Source: Centropus unirufus
Taxonomy: Eukaryota > Chordata > Aves > Cuculiformes > Centropidae
Reading direction: 5' to 3'
DNA length: 64,000 nucleotides
Assembly (NCBI GenBank): GCA_013397695.1
Contig: VYZI01000105.1
Location: forward strand, 1,988,104 to 2,052,103
Below, one piece after another: positions 11,690-22,592 of this stretch; the stretch's first letter is position 1, and every line of letters begins with the position of its first letter. A program made the position numbers and the translations under genes. The notes below the pieces were generated by a model that saw only the letters and a program-made list of their open reading frames with translations, did not search any database and had not been told where the DNA came from.

Positions 11690-12383
11690 TAGATGCTATC
11701 ACGCCTTTGTTGACTTGGCCAAATAGTTTGGTCCTGATGTAAATTTTTACAGACTGATTAAACAATTTCTTGACCTTTTCTTGGATAAACAGACTCTGTT
11801 CCTTTCATTTTAAACCAAGTCCAATTCTTTAATGATTTTCATAGCCTTTCTCTGAACCTTCTTCAGTTCATCGACTTTTTTCCATTGTAACCCTGGCTGT
11901 AATCTCACCAATGACAAACAAAAAATTAACTCAGTCTTGGCCAAACTGTGGGTCCATGTTTATGCCTCAAGGAATCACATTAGCCCTTTTTGGCTCCTGC
12001 ACTGAAGTAGGAGTTCATATTTGGCTGATTATCTGCCATGAATCTGTTTGAGAATTAATGCTTTATATAAGCCCTATAACGAATCAATCCACTTTATATG
12101 TTAATCTGTAGGATGCAGTCATCCCCAGTGGATGACTGATTTGCCTTATTTGCTCTTAGATGAATGCAAAATTTTAACCTCATTGAGATAAAGCTATTTT
12201 TCTGAACACAGTTTACCAAATGACCCATGTGTTACCATACTGACACTCCCATCCATTTTATTTAATCTCCACTGAGTGTAGTAACATCTATGACATTTAA
12301 TAGTTATATTTTATTCCTGGCAAATAATTGGGGGAAAAGTTTTGGCAGTGAAGTGCCAAGAACTGATCTTGTCAGAATCCCAC
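11690..12383 (-). mobile_element. Ancient, highly diverged CR1-like relic
   Basis: Phrases such as TCTGAACCTTCTTCAGTTCA, CACATTAGCCCTTTTTGGCT, GCTGATTATCTGCCATGAAT and CAAGAACTGATCTTGTCAGA fall in the order found in old amniote CR1 antisense copies known from turtles and crocodilians. Divergence is much greater than in the other copies here. Its right side is cut by a younger CR1 that begins at 12384. The family call rests on remembered consensus, not on alignment. Confidence 0.6.
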
Positions 12384-12918
12384 TGAATCACAGAATTACT
12401 AGTTTGGAAAAGACCTCTGAGATCATTGAGTCCAACCATACCTGTCTACCACTAAACCACATCCCTAAGCACCTCTTCTACCCGACTTTTAAATACATCC
12501 AGGGGTGGTGATTCCACCACCTCCCTGGGCAGCCTGTTCCAGCACCTGAAGATACTTCCAGTGAAAATAACCCCAGTTCCATCAGCTGCTCCTCATAACC
12601 CTTTGTTCTCCAGCCCCTTCATCAGCTTTATTGCCCTTCTCTGGACATACCCCAGAACCTCAATGTCCTTCTTGTAGTCAGGTGCCCAGAACTGAACACT
12701 GGATTTACAGTGCGGCCTCACCAGTGCTGAATACAGGGGCAGAATCACCTCCCTGGACCTGCTGGCCACACTGTTTCTGATACAGGCCAAGATGCTATTG
12801 GCTTTCTTGTCCACCTGGGTACTGGCTCATGTTCATTCAGCTGTCAACCAACATCTCCAGGCCCTTCTCCTCTAGGCAGCTTTCTAGCCACGCTTCCCCA
12901 AGCCTGTATCTTGGGGAA
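12384..12918 (-). mobile_element. CR1, type B, inserted in the ancient copy
   Basis: It opens with TGAATCACAGAATTACTAGT and GGAAAAGACCTCTGAGATCA, the reversed type B end. The ORF2 remnant on the minus strand (12814-12593) encodes '[20 protein letters not shown]' and continues past '[11 protein letters not shown]'. The copy ends around TAGCCACGCTTCCCCAAGCC. Because it breaks an older relic, the order of the two insertions is clear. Confidence 0.93.
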
Positions 12919-13629
12919 AAAGACCATTATAAATACTCATTTGGGGCTAGATTGACAGAGCCTACATTGTCTTATCTATCTTACATAAGATATATACACA
13001 TATATCTTAATATATATAGAATATATNACATACATAAGGTATATAAAGCAGAGAAAATTTACTGTTGCTTGATCTATGGTGGAAGACAAGCCCAAGTTTA
13101 TTTTCTGCTGAGAGGAGGAGAAGACTGTTTTCCTTTTATGAGCAGAGAGGCGGAAGCTGGTTAAATAAGAACTTCAAATGCACAAAGACGTCATCCTCCA
13201 ACAAGAAGACATAATGATACAGTAGCATGGGCTAAAGATAGCAGCCCACTCAATGAATGATGGGACTGAGCTGTCTCTACCTGGCAGATGCTTTCTAATA
13301 TCTGTCAGCCATCCCTCTCTCTCTGGTTGGATTTCATGTATTTTTCTGCTCCCTTTTCTCCAGTATTCTCAATTCTAGTCCCCAGTGGCTGGGGCAGTGG
13401 TGTAAAAAAGACTCAATGACAACGATGGATCAATAAGGGATCAAATCTTTATGGTGATTCCTGTTCTTTTCTTTGTCCAAACCAGAGTCCTGTATTGGAC
13501 AATGTGTCATGGGAAATAAGGGGTAAATACTCATACCTTTTGCTCTGGAAAGTCTCTGTCCAGTCTGGACTTGCACACCAAACTGGTGTCAGAGCAACTG
13601 CTGACTGGAGAGCTGATGGCATTTTGGAT
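12919..13629. other. AT-rich spacer with alternating TA tract and one N
   Basis: An AT-rich tract of imperfect ATATAT and TACATA units lies at about 12966-13055. The base at 13027 is undetermined, probably a low-quality call in the tract. No gene is seen. Confidence 0.6.
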
Positions 13630-14075
13630 ATAGAATCACAGAATCGTTGAATCATATAATAATTAAGATTGAAAAAGACCTCTAATATCAGTAAGTCCAA
13701 CTGCCAGCTCAGTGCTACCATGCCGATTAAACTATGTCCCATAGTTCCATAGCTAGAGGGTGTTTTAACCGTAACCAATTCCTTAGGCAGCATGTTCCAA
13801 TGCTTGACTACTCTTTCAGCAAAGAAATTTTTCTTAATATTCAATCTAAACCTTTCCTTGTGCAACTTGAAGACTATTTCCTCTTGTTCTATCTCCTGTT
13901 ACTTGGGAGAAGAGACCAACACCCACCTTGCTACAACCTTCCTTTCAGGCGGCTATAGACAGTGATAGGGTCTCCCCTCATCCTCCTCTTCTCCAGACTA
14001 AACAATCCCAGTTTCCTCAGCTGTTCCTCATGAGACTTGCATTCCAGACCCTTCCCCAGCTCCATTGCCCTGGCG
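13630..14075 (-). mobile_element. CR1, type B, 5'-truncated
   Basis: The reversed tail TAGAATCACAGAATCGTTGA is followed by AAGATTGAAAAAGACCTCTA and AGTAAGTCCAACTGCCAGCT. The minus-strand frame starting at 13865 encodes a 'FFAERVVKHWNMLP'-like stretch, the conserved end of CR1 ORF2. The copy stops near CCCAGCTCCATTGCCCTGG. Confidence 0.93.
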
Positions 14076-15972
14076 GCTGACACATGCCCTAATCTCCATT
14101 AGGTTTCCAAAATCAGTCCAACTTCAGACAGACCCCCCACGCTATTATTGACAACTGCCATTAGATGACACAAATCCAAGCTTGGGTGACCCTGTGTCAG
14201 GTATCTAGCCTCCCTTTAAAAGCAATGTGAAGCCTACAAGGGAGGAGGAACACACTAAGAAGAGAAGTAGCAGAAAATTATCCTAACTCTTCTGATTTTC
14301 TATTAATTGTAACGTCCTTTGGATGATCTGCGACTACAACCACAAAGTCTCTTAATAGCTTTTATTTATTGCTGTAGCTAGCAATGAATCAGTGCCCTTA
14401 TTGTTCTGGGTGCTACATAATAAGCAAATATAAATGAGTTTGTATGATTATCTAATAAAAAGATAGACCCTGCCATGAAGAAATGAGCATCTAAGACCTA
14501 CTTTAATTATAGGTCTAATTACTAGAGTGGGGCATTCTGTAATGAAAATGTGTACTGCAGAGAAACTCCAGGAAAACATTTGGATGAGTTTATTAGCCAC
14601 TTGTTCTGATTTTCTCCCTGTTTTTCAGGCATTATCTGTATGGTTGTAAGTATTTTCCTACAAGTATAACCATACCCACTTGAAAAGTCATTCTGTTTTA
14701 TCTCTGTGTAGTGACATTACCATTTTCAGTGGAGCAGACCTCAAGTAACCCCGTTGCTATGGGTTTTTTAAAACCCATTAAGTTGGTATGAAATGCATCC
14801 CTTTACAATAGGAAGCACAGCAAAGATTGTTCACAGTTTACAGAGTTGGCACATCAAAGTTCATTTAGATAAAGTCAGGATGTTAATATAAAACAGGAAA
14901 AAAATTCTTCCATTAACACATTTTGTGGATGTTATTGTTCCATAGTAAACAAGTCATGTGACAAATAAGGCTCTGAAATGGATATAAGTTTACTTGAAAC
15001 AAGGCTGCTTTGCTCTAGAATATACATATTCAGAGGAGAACATTATTAAGATGGATCCATCTGGACTTGCTTCCCAGAGAGAGATACCACTTCAAAAGGA
15101 GGAGTATTTGTCTTTTTAAACTGTCTCTTTTAATGGACCCGTGAGGGCAGGGAAAGTTTCAGTCCCATTGCATTCAGTTTGAAAGTCCTCTCCAAATTTT
15201 TCTGTCTTTTGGAGGTGTTTTTTTTCCTGCACCAAACTGGAAATAATTGTCTGTGATATCCAAATTAGTCTGTGCAATTTTTATCAAGACCATTTGTAAT
15301 TTAAATTAGATTTGCAAAAGGAGGGGGATTAAAAAAAAACATGTTCATTTCATGCTCATTATGTATCTCAGCGAGACTGATGACATTTTAATATTAACAT
15401 TGCTATGGGTTCCATATAAAAAAAATTAAGTCTACTTAATATTCCAGACTGCTGATTGGAACTTAGTTATTCTTGACAATGGAAAATCAATTGATATTCT
15501 AATTAAAAAGAATAGCAGAGAAATAAACAAAACAATAAAAAAATGTATTCATGAATTAAATTGAAACGTGAGTTCACTCCTTCTGAAGCATTTCCTCTCC
15601 TTTTGTAACTTTTTCCTAGTTTTCTAGTTTGGAATTTAGCCTTGAGCTGGAAGAACAAAGGTACCTCAAAAATTCAGAGTGGGATAAGCACAGAACAGTG
15701 TCCTCAAAGATAATACACTGAAAACTTCATCTTGCAGGCAGTCACATGGTCTCCACTGACGGAAATGGTTTTTATGAGTAGGTTCCAAATCTATTCTTGT
15801 TTGCCCTTTCTAGCAAACAAAAAGTCAAATAGAATTCTATTTTCTCTATTCTGTTAAAAATAGATTTTCTAAGTAATTTTTCTGTTTTCCCAGCTTCATT
15901 TTCTGTTTATATCTTTTTAACTAGGAACAAAATGAAGAAAAATAGAGGAAAAACAGGAAAGGAAGACAAAGC
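14076..15972. other. 1.9-kb AT-rich interval, no gene seen
   Basis: No interspersed repeat is recognised. It contains the perfect palindrome at 14759-14778 and several A runs (15330-15338 and about 15418-15424). Confidence 0.45.
14759..14778. repeat. Perfect 20-nt palindrome
   Basis: Arms ATGGGTTTT and AAAACCCAT are separated by TT. It could form a short hairpin; no function is apparent. Confidence 0.7.
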
Positions 15973-16108
15973 GTGTCCAGAGGAGGCCATGAAGATGATC
16001 AGAGAGCTGGAGAACCTCCCCTCTGAGGATAGGCTGAGACAGTTGAAGTTGTTCAGCCTGGAGAAGAGAAGGCTCCAGGAAGACTTCAGAGCAGCTTTCC
16101 AGTACAAG
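15973..16108 (+). mobile_element. CR1 internal ORF2 fragment, no 3' end
   Basis: GTGTCCAGAGGAGGCCATGA to GAGCAGCTTTCCAGTACAAG encodes 'MKMIRELENLPSEDRLRQLK' and 'FSLEKRR' in frame without a break. Both ends are missing, which is unusual because CR1 insertions normally keep the 3' end. Confidence 0.92.
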
Positions 16109-17320
16109 TATTGCCACTAAGAAAGTGAGATCTACTTTGCTGCTTTCACCCATACTTTCTGGGGAGATCAAGACTAATACCTATAGTGAAAAAGTAGGGA
16201 GGGAAAGGAAGAGTGAAAAAAATAGTAATGTCAGAGACACATCTGGCTGGAAAAGGGTTATTAGCCAGTTCATGCAAAGATCACTCCTGGGATTGAGTTT
16301 CCTTATATTTTCATTCATCACGATGATGCAAAATGTAGGAGAGTCTTCAGTTCAATACACAAATTTATAAAACATTTTAACTAGCAGGAAGGATCCAGCT
16401 AGTACAAAGAGAGAAACAAATGGCCTTGAGTATCAAAGTGTTCAAAATGAGATAAAGTTTAACAACGTGAGGTGCAACGACCAGTAGCAAGATCATGTGG
16501 TCTGGGAAGGAAGTTAGTCAGTGTGGAATCACGGAGAAGAAAGTTTTGCGGAATTTAATCAATCTTAGTGAGGTGACATATCTCTCATTTAATACTAAAT
16601 GTCTGCACAGGTGATCACAGTCTAATCACCTCAAAATCCCCTTTTAGTCAATAAAGATTGATTTCCTGTGTTGACAGAGTCAAAATGAATCATCTCACCA
16701 AATTCTGGTGTCTTCTAGTTGAGAAGAATAAATAGCACCATAAACAGCAGTGATTTTATTGACTCACTTTCAATTGAATCAATGGATTCCAGAGTAACTT
16801 ATGCCAAAATAGATGCCTGCACTCTAATTACTCATGGTTAACCATACTAATGTGACAAATGCATCCCTGGAAAGCATTTATTGATACATGGAGGGTGATA
16901 AAGAATGAATTCGATAATTCAAATCTGAAGTGCAACTTTATATGGAACATCATGTGCGGCTCCAATTATCTGTGTTTGCGAAGAACCAATTGAATCATGA
17001 CCTCATGCAATAAAGACCATGAGTTTCATGGAAAGGAGAACCTTAATTACCCAATGAGGTGACTGTATGAGTTAAGTTCATACAGTTGGACAAGGCAATG
17101 GCTGGGCATGAATTGACTACTCTCTATAAATACATTCGGGATGGAAATTCCAAGGAATGGGAGCTATTTGAAACAGAAGACACCACTGGCAAAATAACAA
17201 ATTGATCTAATTTAGCTAGGCATAAAGTCAGGAGAGAAATAAGAGGGAGGTGGCAGCTGATTAGAACAGTGTTCCATTTGAAGAAACACAGACAAATACT
17301 ATTTATGTTAAAGGGAAAGA
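16109..17320. other. Interval without recognised repeats
   Basis: Mixed-composition DNA with no gene. The section 16900-17080 has balanced composition and no simple repeats, so it is a plausible but unproven conserved non-coding piece. Confidence 0.4.
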
Positions 17321-17505
17321 TCATTTATTTAAAAAGGGATTTGGAGGCATGGTGACCGTTGCCAGCAGGGTACAACTGCAGTGCACCAATGTTTCTACGT
17401 TCTCATATGTCTTCATAGTACTTGTTCCACACATGAAAGCTAGTCCACCTCTAATGGCAGACAAACACTCTCCAGAGGTAAAAGTAGCAATTCTTCCTGG
17501 CCTTT
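17321..17505 (-). other. Weak candidate terminal exon
   Basis: On the minus strand an acceptor-like TTTGAATTTTACTGCATAG precedes about 61 open codons ending in TGA at 17321-17323. The reading begins 'RPGRIATFTSGECL' and ends 'TMPPNPFLNK'. I do not recognise the protein. The plus strand is also open over the same stretch, which weakens the case. A type A CR1 lies just upstream in this orientation. Confidence 0.15.
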
Positions 17506-17530
17506 CTATGCAGTAAAATTCAAATACAGA

Positions 17531-17780
17531 AAATGGTTTTAGGTTGAAAGAGAGGAGATTTAGATGAGCTATTAGGAAGAAATGTTTTACTCTGAGGGTG
17601 GGGAGGCACTGGCAGAGGTTGCTCAGAGAAATCATGGCTGTACCATCCCTGGAAGTGTTCGAAGCTAGGTTGGATGAGGCTTTGAGCAGCCTGATCCAGT
17701 GGGAGGTGTCCCTTCCTGTGCAACTGAATGGTCTTTATCTCTTCCAAACCAAACCATTCTATGTTTTTATGATTCTATTA
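17531..17780 (+). mobile_element. CR1, type A, 3' quarter
   Basis: AAATGGTTTTAGGTTGAAAG leads into GAGGAGATTTAGATGAGC, TGTTCGAAGCTAGGTTGGAT and a pre-tail CTTCCAAACCAAACCATTCT, with a degenerate tail TATGATTCTATTAA. The plus frame at 17598-17843 still encodes 'APSLEVFEARLDEALSSLIQ'-like sequence with one substitution. Confidence 0.94.
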
Positions 17781-19230
17781 AAATATAATGGGCCCATATT
17801 GAATTTAGCTGCTGCCTCATGGCTAAAATATGTAGCATGTTGAGGAAAGTATAATGTGATCTTGTAATACTTGCAATTGGACAGGGGCTCCAATATTGTG
17901 TTCAATTAAAAAAAAAATAACTGTCCTTCTATCACTAAAATCTACAATACTGCAGTGTGAGAACTACCACTGGTTTGGAAAAGTTCCTCCAGAAAACACC
18001 CTTTTGGTGTTAGCCCTTTGCTTTAGAAGAATTAGAAGAAATTGCTATTTTTTCTTTCCTAGTTACCATCTAGAAGCTCATCAGACACCACTCAGAGGAG
18101 GCAGTCCAGACATGACACTCTTCAGAGACATTACCTAAATATTCCTAAATGATCCCTTCTGCATCTCTCACCTCTGTTTAGCAGCGGTTTCCTAAGCTTC
18201 CCGCAGCCCAATCTAGAGAAAATTAACTAAATAATTATGGACAGATCTAACCAGCTTTCTCATTTAACTTTATTATTTATGCTGAATTGGCTCTAAGGCT
18301 CTTTGCCCAGCCTTCAGTTTGGCTGCCACACAACCAAGGTGCCAGAAGAGTTGAGAGATGTGATGTCTTTTGAGCTGATAGAAGGATAAATCCCCTCTGA
18401 CACAATCAGTGTCTCTTGCTAATTGTTTCTGGCTCATCCTGACCAGCAATTAGTTTTAATAGCCCAGCTAAGTTAGCTCTGATGATGTGATATCAGTATC
18501 AATCACAATAATGACCCATCTGTTAGGAAGCTAAGGCAAACTGTTACCAAGACCAACTTCAGCCCATAAGAAGTGTGGGGCTACCACCACGCATCTGTAC
18601 TATTATTTGTAAGTTAGAGAGCAGCTAATTCATGTCTGAGAGATGTCTTTAACCAAGCAGAAGCTTAGACCCATTCTATTCAAATGTATGCTCTTACCAC
18701 CAGCATCTACCCTAGTCCTGCTGAAATCAGTGATGAGAAATAGGGACCTCCAGATGGCAAGTAAGGCCACCAATGAGTTGAATTGTCCCCAGAAGGCACT
18801 CATCAGTCATTGATGGAAGCAGAATGGCCCCATAATAGTTCATTTCAGTACTTAAAACTAAATGGGTTGAATCTGGGCAGGATAAGCAGAGATAAACTCA
18901 ACAATATCATACTGTTATAAAAACCAAGTTGTTTAAAATATTTTTCTGGCCCCTATTGCTGGAATGACACATTACATTCTATTTATTAGAATATTTATCA
19001 TCATGCCCCACTCAGAGTAATACAAGTATTATTAGACAGGGTTGAAGCATCAAAATTGTGTTTTGTGAGAAATGCCAATGTTTTAAAAACAGGTTTCATA
19101 ACAACTAAAACAGAAATAGATATTAAAATACAATTCTAAAGAGTAGATTTTCTGAGGAAGGTTATCTTTTGGAAAATTTCTCAAAATTCTGAGACTTCTA
19201 TTTTAAGCCCTGGCTTTTTGTGGGTGTGTG
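17781..19230. other. Interval possibly containing conserved non-coding DNA
   Basis: No repeats or exons are recognised. Around 18400-18540 several TAAT/ATTA-type cores (GCTAATTGTTTC, CAGCAATTAGTT) cluster in balanced sequence, as in homeodomain-rich enhancers. This is pattern-based only. Confidence 0.3.
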
Positions 19231-19833
19231 ATCATAGATATAGAATGGGTTGGAAGGTACCTTAAAGGTCATGCAGTTCCAACCCCATGCCATGGGCAGG
19301 GACACCTTCCAGTAGATTAGGTTGCTTAGAGCCTCATTCAAGCGGGTCTTGAGCATGTCCAGGGATGGGGCATCCATGATGTCTTTGAAGAACCTGTGTC
19401 AGTGCTTCAGCCTCACGGTTAAAAAACACATTTCTAATCTAAATCTGCCCTCTTTCAATTTAAAACAATTCCCGTCATCCTATCCCTGCACTCTGTGATA
19501 AAGAGCCCTTCTCCAGCTTTCCTGTAACACCCTTTAAATACTTCAAGGCTGCTCTAATGTCTCCCTGCAGCCTTCTCTAGGCTGAACAGCCCCAGGTCTC
19601 TTAGCCTGTCCTCATACAGGAGATGCTCCAGCCCTCTGATCATCTTTGGGACCTCCTCTGGACTTGCCCCGACAGATCCATGTCCTTCCTGCTCAGAGGA
19701 TTCCAGAACTTGTCTCCAGGTGAGGTCTCATAGGAGCAGAGCAGAGGGGGTGAATTCCCTGCCTCTCCCTGCTGGTCACAATTCTGATGGAGCCCGTGGT
19801 ATGGTTGGTTTTCTGGGCTGCAAGCTGAGAGTA
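19231..19833 (-). mobile_element. CR1, type A, 5'-truncated
   Basis: ATCATAGATATAGAATGGGT and TTGGAAGGTACCTTAAAGGT open the reversed 3' end. Reversed ORF2 follows (CCAGCCCTCTGATCATCTTT, ACTTGCCCCGACAGATCCAT) and ends after TTTTCTGGGCTGCAAGCTGA. The minus-strand frame 19837-19640 keeps the 'HQNCDQQGEAGNSPPLLCS' form of the usual V-I-L-P-L-Y-S region, showing a frameshift there. Confidence 0.95.
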
Positions 19834-21032
19834 GCAAAAATAAGTGTGCTGTATAGTTTTTTAATGAGCTTATTCATATCCAAATCTCCAAATTTTTAAA
19901 ATGCTTGCACAGTTATCCTGTTTTACCAACAGGGAAAATGAGGCCCAGGTAAATCATTTGGTGACTAAGTGCTTAGTGATAATTTCTCAGCAAATTCTCC
20001 CCTCCTCGTCTAAAGCATCTATGACTATTCTTAGTTTAAACCTGTCACCTGCTTTTCCTCCTAGGCCACCTCTTCCCACAGCTTCTAATAGGATTATAGT
20101 TCCTCTCTCCATTAATGAATATGACAAAAAATTGCTCTGGAAATTACTGGAACAGGATTAACTGGCATCAGGAGGTTAAACACAAACAAGTCTGGACATT
20201 AGATCAATCTTCTAGGACAGCCAGAAATATCAAAAAAATGCTTTAAATGTATCTACCCCCCACCCCAGAAGGGGCTTCAGTTTCATAGTATTATGTAGAT
20301 TGTAAATACAGGTAAGTAGAGGAAACTTTATCACAAGATGTTTTATGTTTATGTTTTAAGTGGGTTCCTTCCACCTTCCTCTAAATCACTGGGTTAGACA
20401 GGATGCTGGACTAGAGAGATTGCCTGCCAAAAATAATTACCATTAAAAAAATTGCTTGAAATGAAAAGGATCAAAGAATTAGAGGACCCCTCCCAAACAG
20501 CTGCTGATCAAAGAGCCAGAGAGTGAACAGGACACAGTTATTATGAGAAAAGCTATCAGGAGGGATGGTGGATTAGAGGTGTTTGAGGTGGAAGGAAGCA
20601 GTGTTCGGAGTTAATGAATTCCCTGCAAAAAAACCCAGGCAAAAGCTATTCTCATATGGCTTTATCGATTTTTCAACACACTAACTTCGCATTAAGCAAG
20701 AGCAGGTCATAGCCAAGCCAGGACAAATGAAAATATAATTGTAGCCAGTGTGGGAGAATGAACTTTTTGCTGTTGCATTTAAGCTGAGTCTTTGATATAG
20801 AGGCAGAAGCAAATGTTTCAAGTTTCAATCACTTTTCCACAGCAGTTTTTTTCAGCCTCTTTTCTCAAGATACTATTTTTTAAACAGAGAGATATTCTCA
20901 TTTGAAACATCCTTAAATGTTTGGTCTCGGCCCAGCATATGGGAGACCATAAGAATAACACAAAATGAAGAAAATTCATATGTCTTACTCTGTACCTTGC
21001 AGCTCAGGGGTGATACAGATGCCCTTGCTAGA
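19834..21032. other. Interval with a MIR-like relic, otherwise nothing seen
   Basis: Apart from the SINE relic at 19908-19975, no gene or repeat is recognised. C- and A-runs occur at about 20254-20265 and 20232-20238. Confidence 0.45.
19908..19975 (-). mobile_element. Probable MIR-family SINE relic
   Basis: GTTATCCTGTTTTACCAACA, then GAAAATGAGGCCCAGGTAAA and TTGGTGACTAAGTG follow the order of the MIR core read on the minus strand (TTATCC..TTTTACAGA..GGAAACTGAGGC..AAGTGACTTG). Short and diverged, as expected of an amniote-wide SINE remnant in a bird. Confidence 0.55.
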
Positions 21033-21691
21033 TGGCTGATGTGGATGAAAAGCTTAATATGACCTGGCAATGAGGTCTTGCAGCCCAGAAAATCAACTGT
21101 ATCCTGGGGTGCATCCAAATAAATATGACCAACAGAGTGAGGGAGGGGATGCTGCCCATCTGCTCTCATAAGAGCTCATCTGGAGACCTGCATCCAGTGC
21201 TGGCGTCCTTAGCACAGGAAGAATATGGTTCCATTAGAACAAGTCCAGAGGAGGCCACAAAGATGATCAGAGGGCTGGAGCACCTCTGCTATGAGGACAA
21301 GTTGAAAGAGAGTTGGAGTTGTTCAGCCTAGAGGAGAGAAGGCAGCAGGGAGACCTTAGAGCACCCTTCCAGTATTTAAAGAGCACTACAGGAAAGGTGC
21401 AGAGGAGCATAAATAGGATGAGGGGAATTGTTTTGAAGGAGGGTATGGGGAGATTTACACAGAATATGAGGAAGATGTTTTTTCCTGTGAGGGTAGTGAG
21501 GCCTTGGCACAGATTGCCCTGAGAAATCATGCATGTCCCATCCCTAGAGGAGTTCAAGGCTAGATTAGATAGAGCTTTGACCTGCCTGATCCAGTGGAAG
21601 GTATCCCTGTCCATGGAGGGGGGTTGAAACTTGATGGTCTTAAGGTCCCTACTGACTCAAACCATTCTATTATTCTATTCTATTATTTTAT
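21033..21691 (+). mobile_element. CR1, type A, 5'-truncated
   Basis: It starts in ORF2 at GATGTGGATGAAAAGCTTAA (the D-E-K-L-N-M segment). It passes CAGAGGAGGCCACAAAGATG and CTGCTATGAGGACAAGTTGA and ends in GTGGAAGGTATCCCTGTCCA and a tail TATTATTCTATTCTATTATT. Frameshifts break the frame near 21205 and 21305. The tail has shifted from octamer to ATTCT pentamer spacing. Confidence 0.95.
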
Positions 21692-22301
21692 ATGGAGTTA
21701 ACATCACCAGAAAAAGGGTTATACACTGGGTATAGATCTTTATCTGCAAACTGAACAGTCCTGCTAAGAGTCCCAGACACTGACTTCATTATCTTGTGCT
21801 GCTAGAATAGCGTGTGCCAAAAGTTTATTCCCCAGTGCACTTCTCAGTCATGGGCCAGGAATTAGTATGGGTTAGAGGTCATCCCCACTAAATGGTATTG
21901 ATGAGAATGTCTTGTTTTGGAAAGTAGAAGAGCTAACCAATAGGAAATAATGTCACAATGTGCCATCTGGCATGTGCCCCAGAGGATGCTCCTTAAGCAA
22001 TTTTAATCTTTGATCATGGACTGGGTCCCTCACCCTCAGTGTCCTCACTCTCCTGCGGCTGGCTGAGAACAGTCTGATCCCTCTGCTCCTCCTACTGTGC
22101 ACGTGTGTTCCACGGTGTAATCGTGCCTGCACTGACTTCCCCTCTTGCCTTCAGCAAGAAGACTCCTACATAGTTTTCTGCAAGTTTTTTCCTGCCTTAA
22201 ACTTCATTGACTGAAAAAGGAGTAGAAACTCCATATGAGTTGACTTGCTGGGCAACAGAAACCTGCAATTCAGGCAATCAAATTTTTTAATTAATAGTGA
22301 A
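21692..22301. other. Spacer, nothing recognised
   Basis: Non-repetitive sequence between two plus-strand CR1 copies. No exon or regulatory motif is called. Confidence 0.4.
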
Positions 22302-22592
22302 TCCTACAGGAAATCTAGGAAGTTCTTTATCAAGGAATGTAAAGGTAAGATGAGAGGTAATGGTTTTAAGCTAAAAGAGAGATATAATGAGATATTGGAA
22401 TGAAATTTTTCAACTGAAAGGGTAGTGAGGCACCAGAAAAGGATGCCCAGAGAAGCTGTGGATGATCCATCTCTGGAGGTGTTCAAGGCCAGGCTGGATG
22501 GGACTTCGAGCAACCTGATGCCCATGGCAGAGGGTTTTGGAACTGGATGATTTCTGAGCTCCCTTCCAAGCCAAACCATTCTATGATTCTGT
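22302..22592 (+). mobile_element. CR1, type A, 3' third
   Basis: CCTACAGGAAATCTAGGAAG to AAACCATTCTATGATTCTGT. The usual phrase GATCCAGTGGAAGGTGTCCC is deleted, so ACCTGATGCCCATGGCAGAG runs straight from ORF2 into the 3' UTR (about 22 bp lost). Confidence 0.93.
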
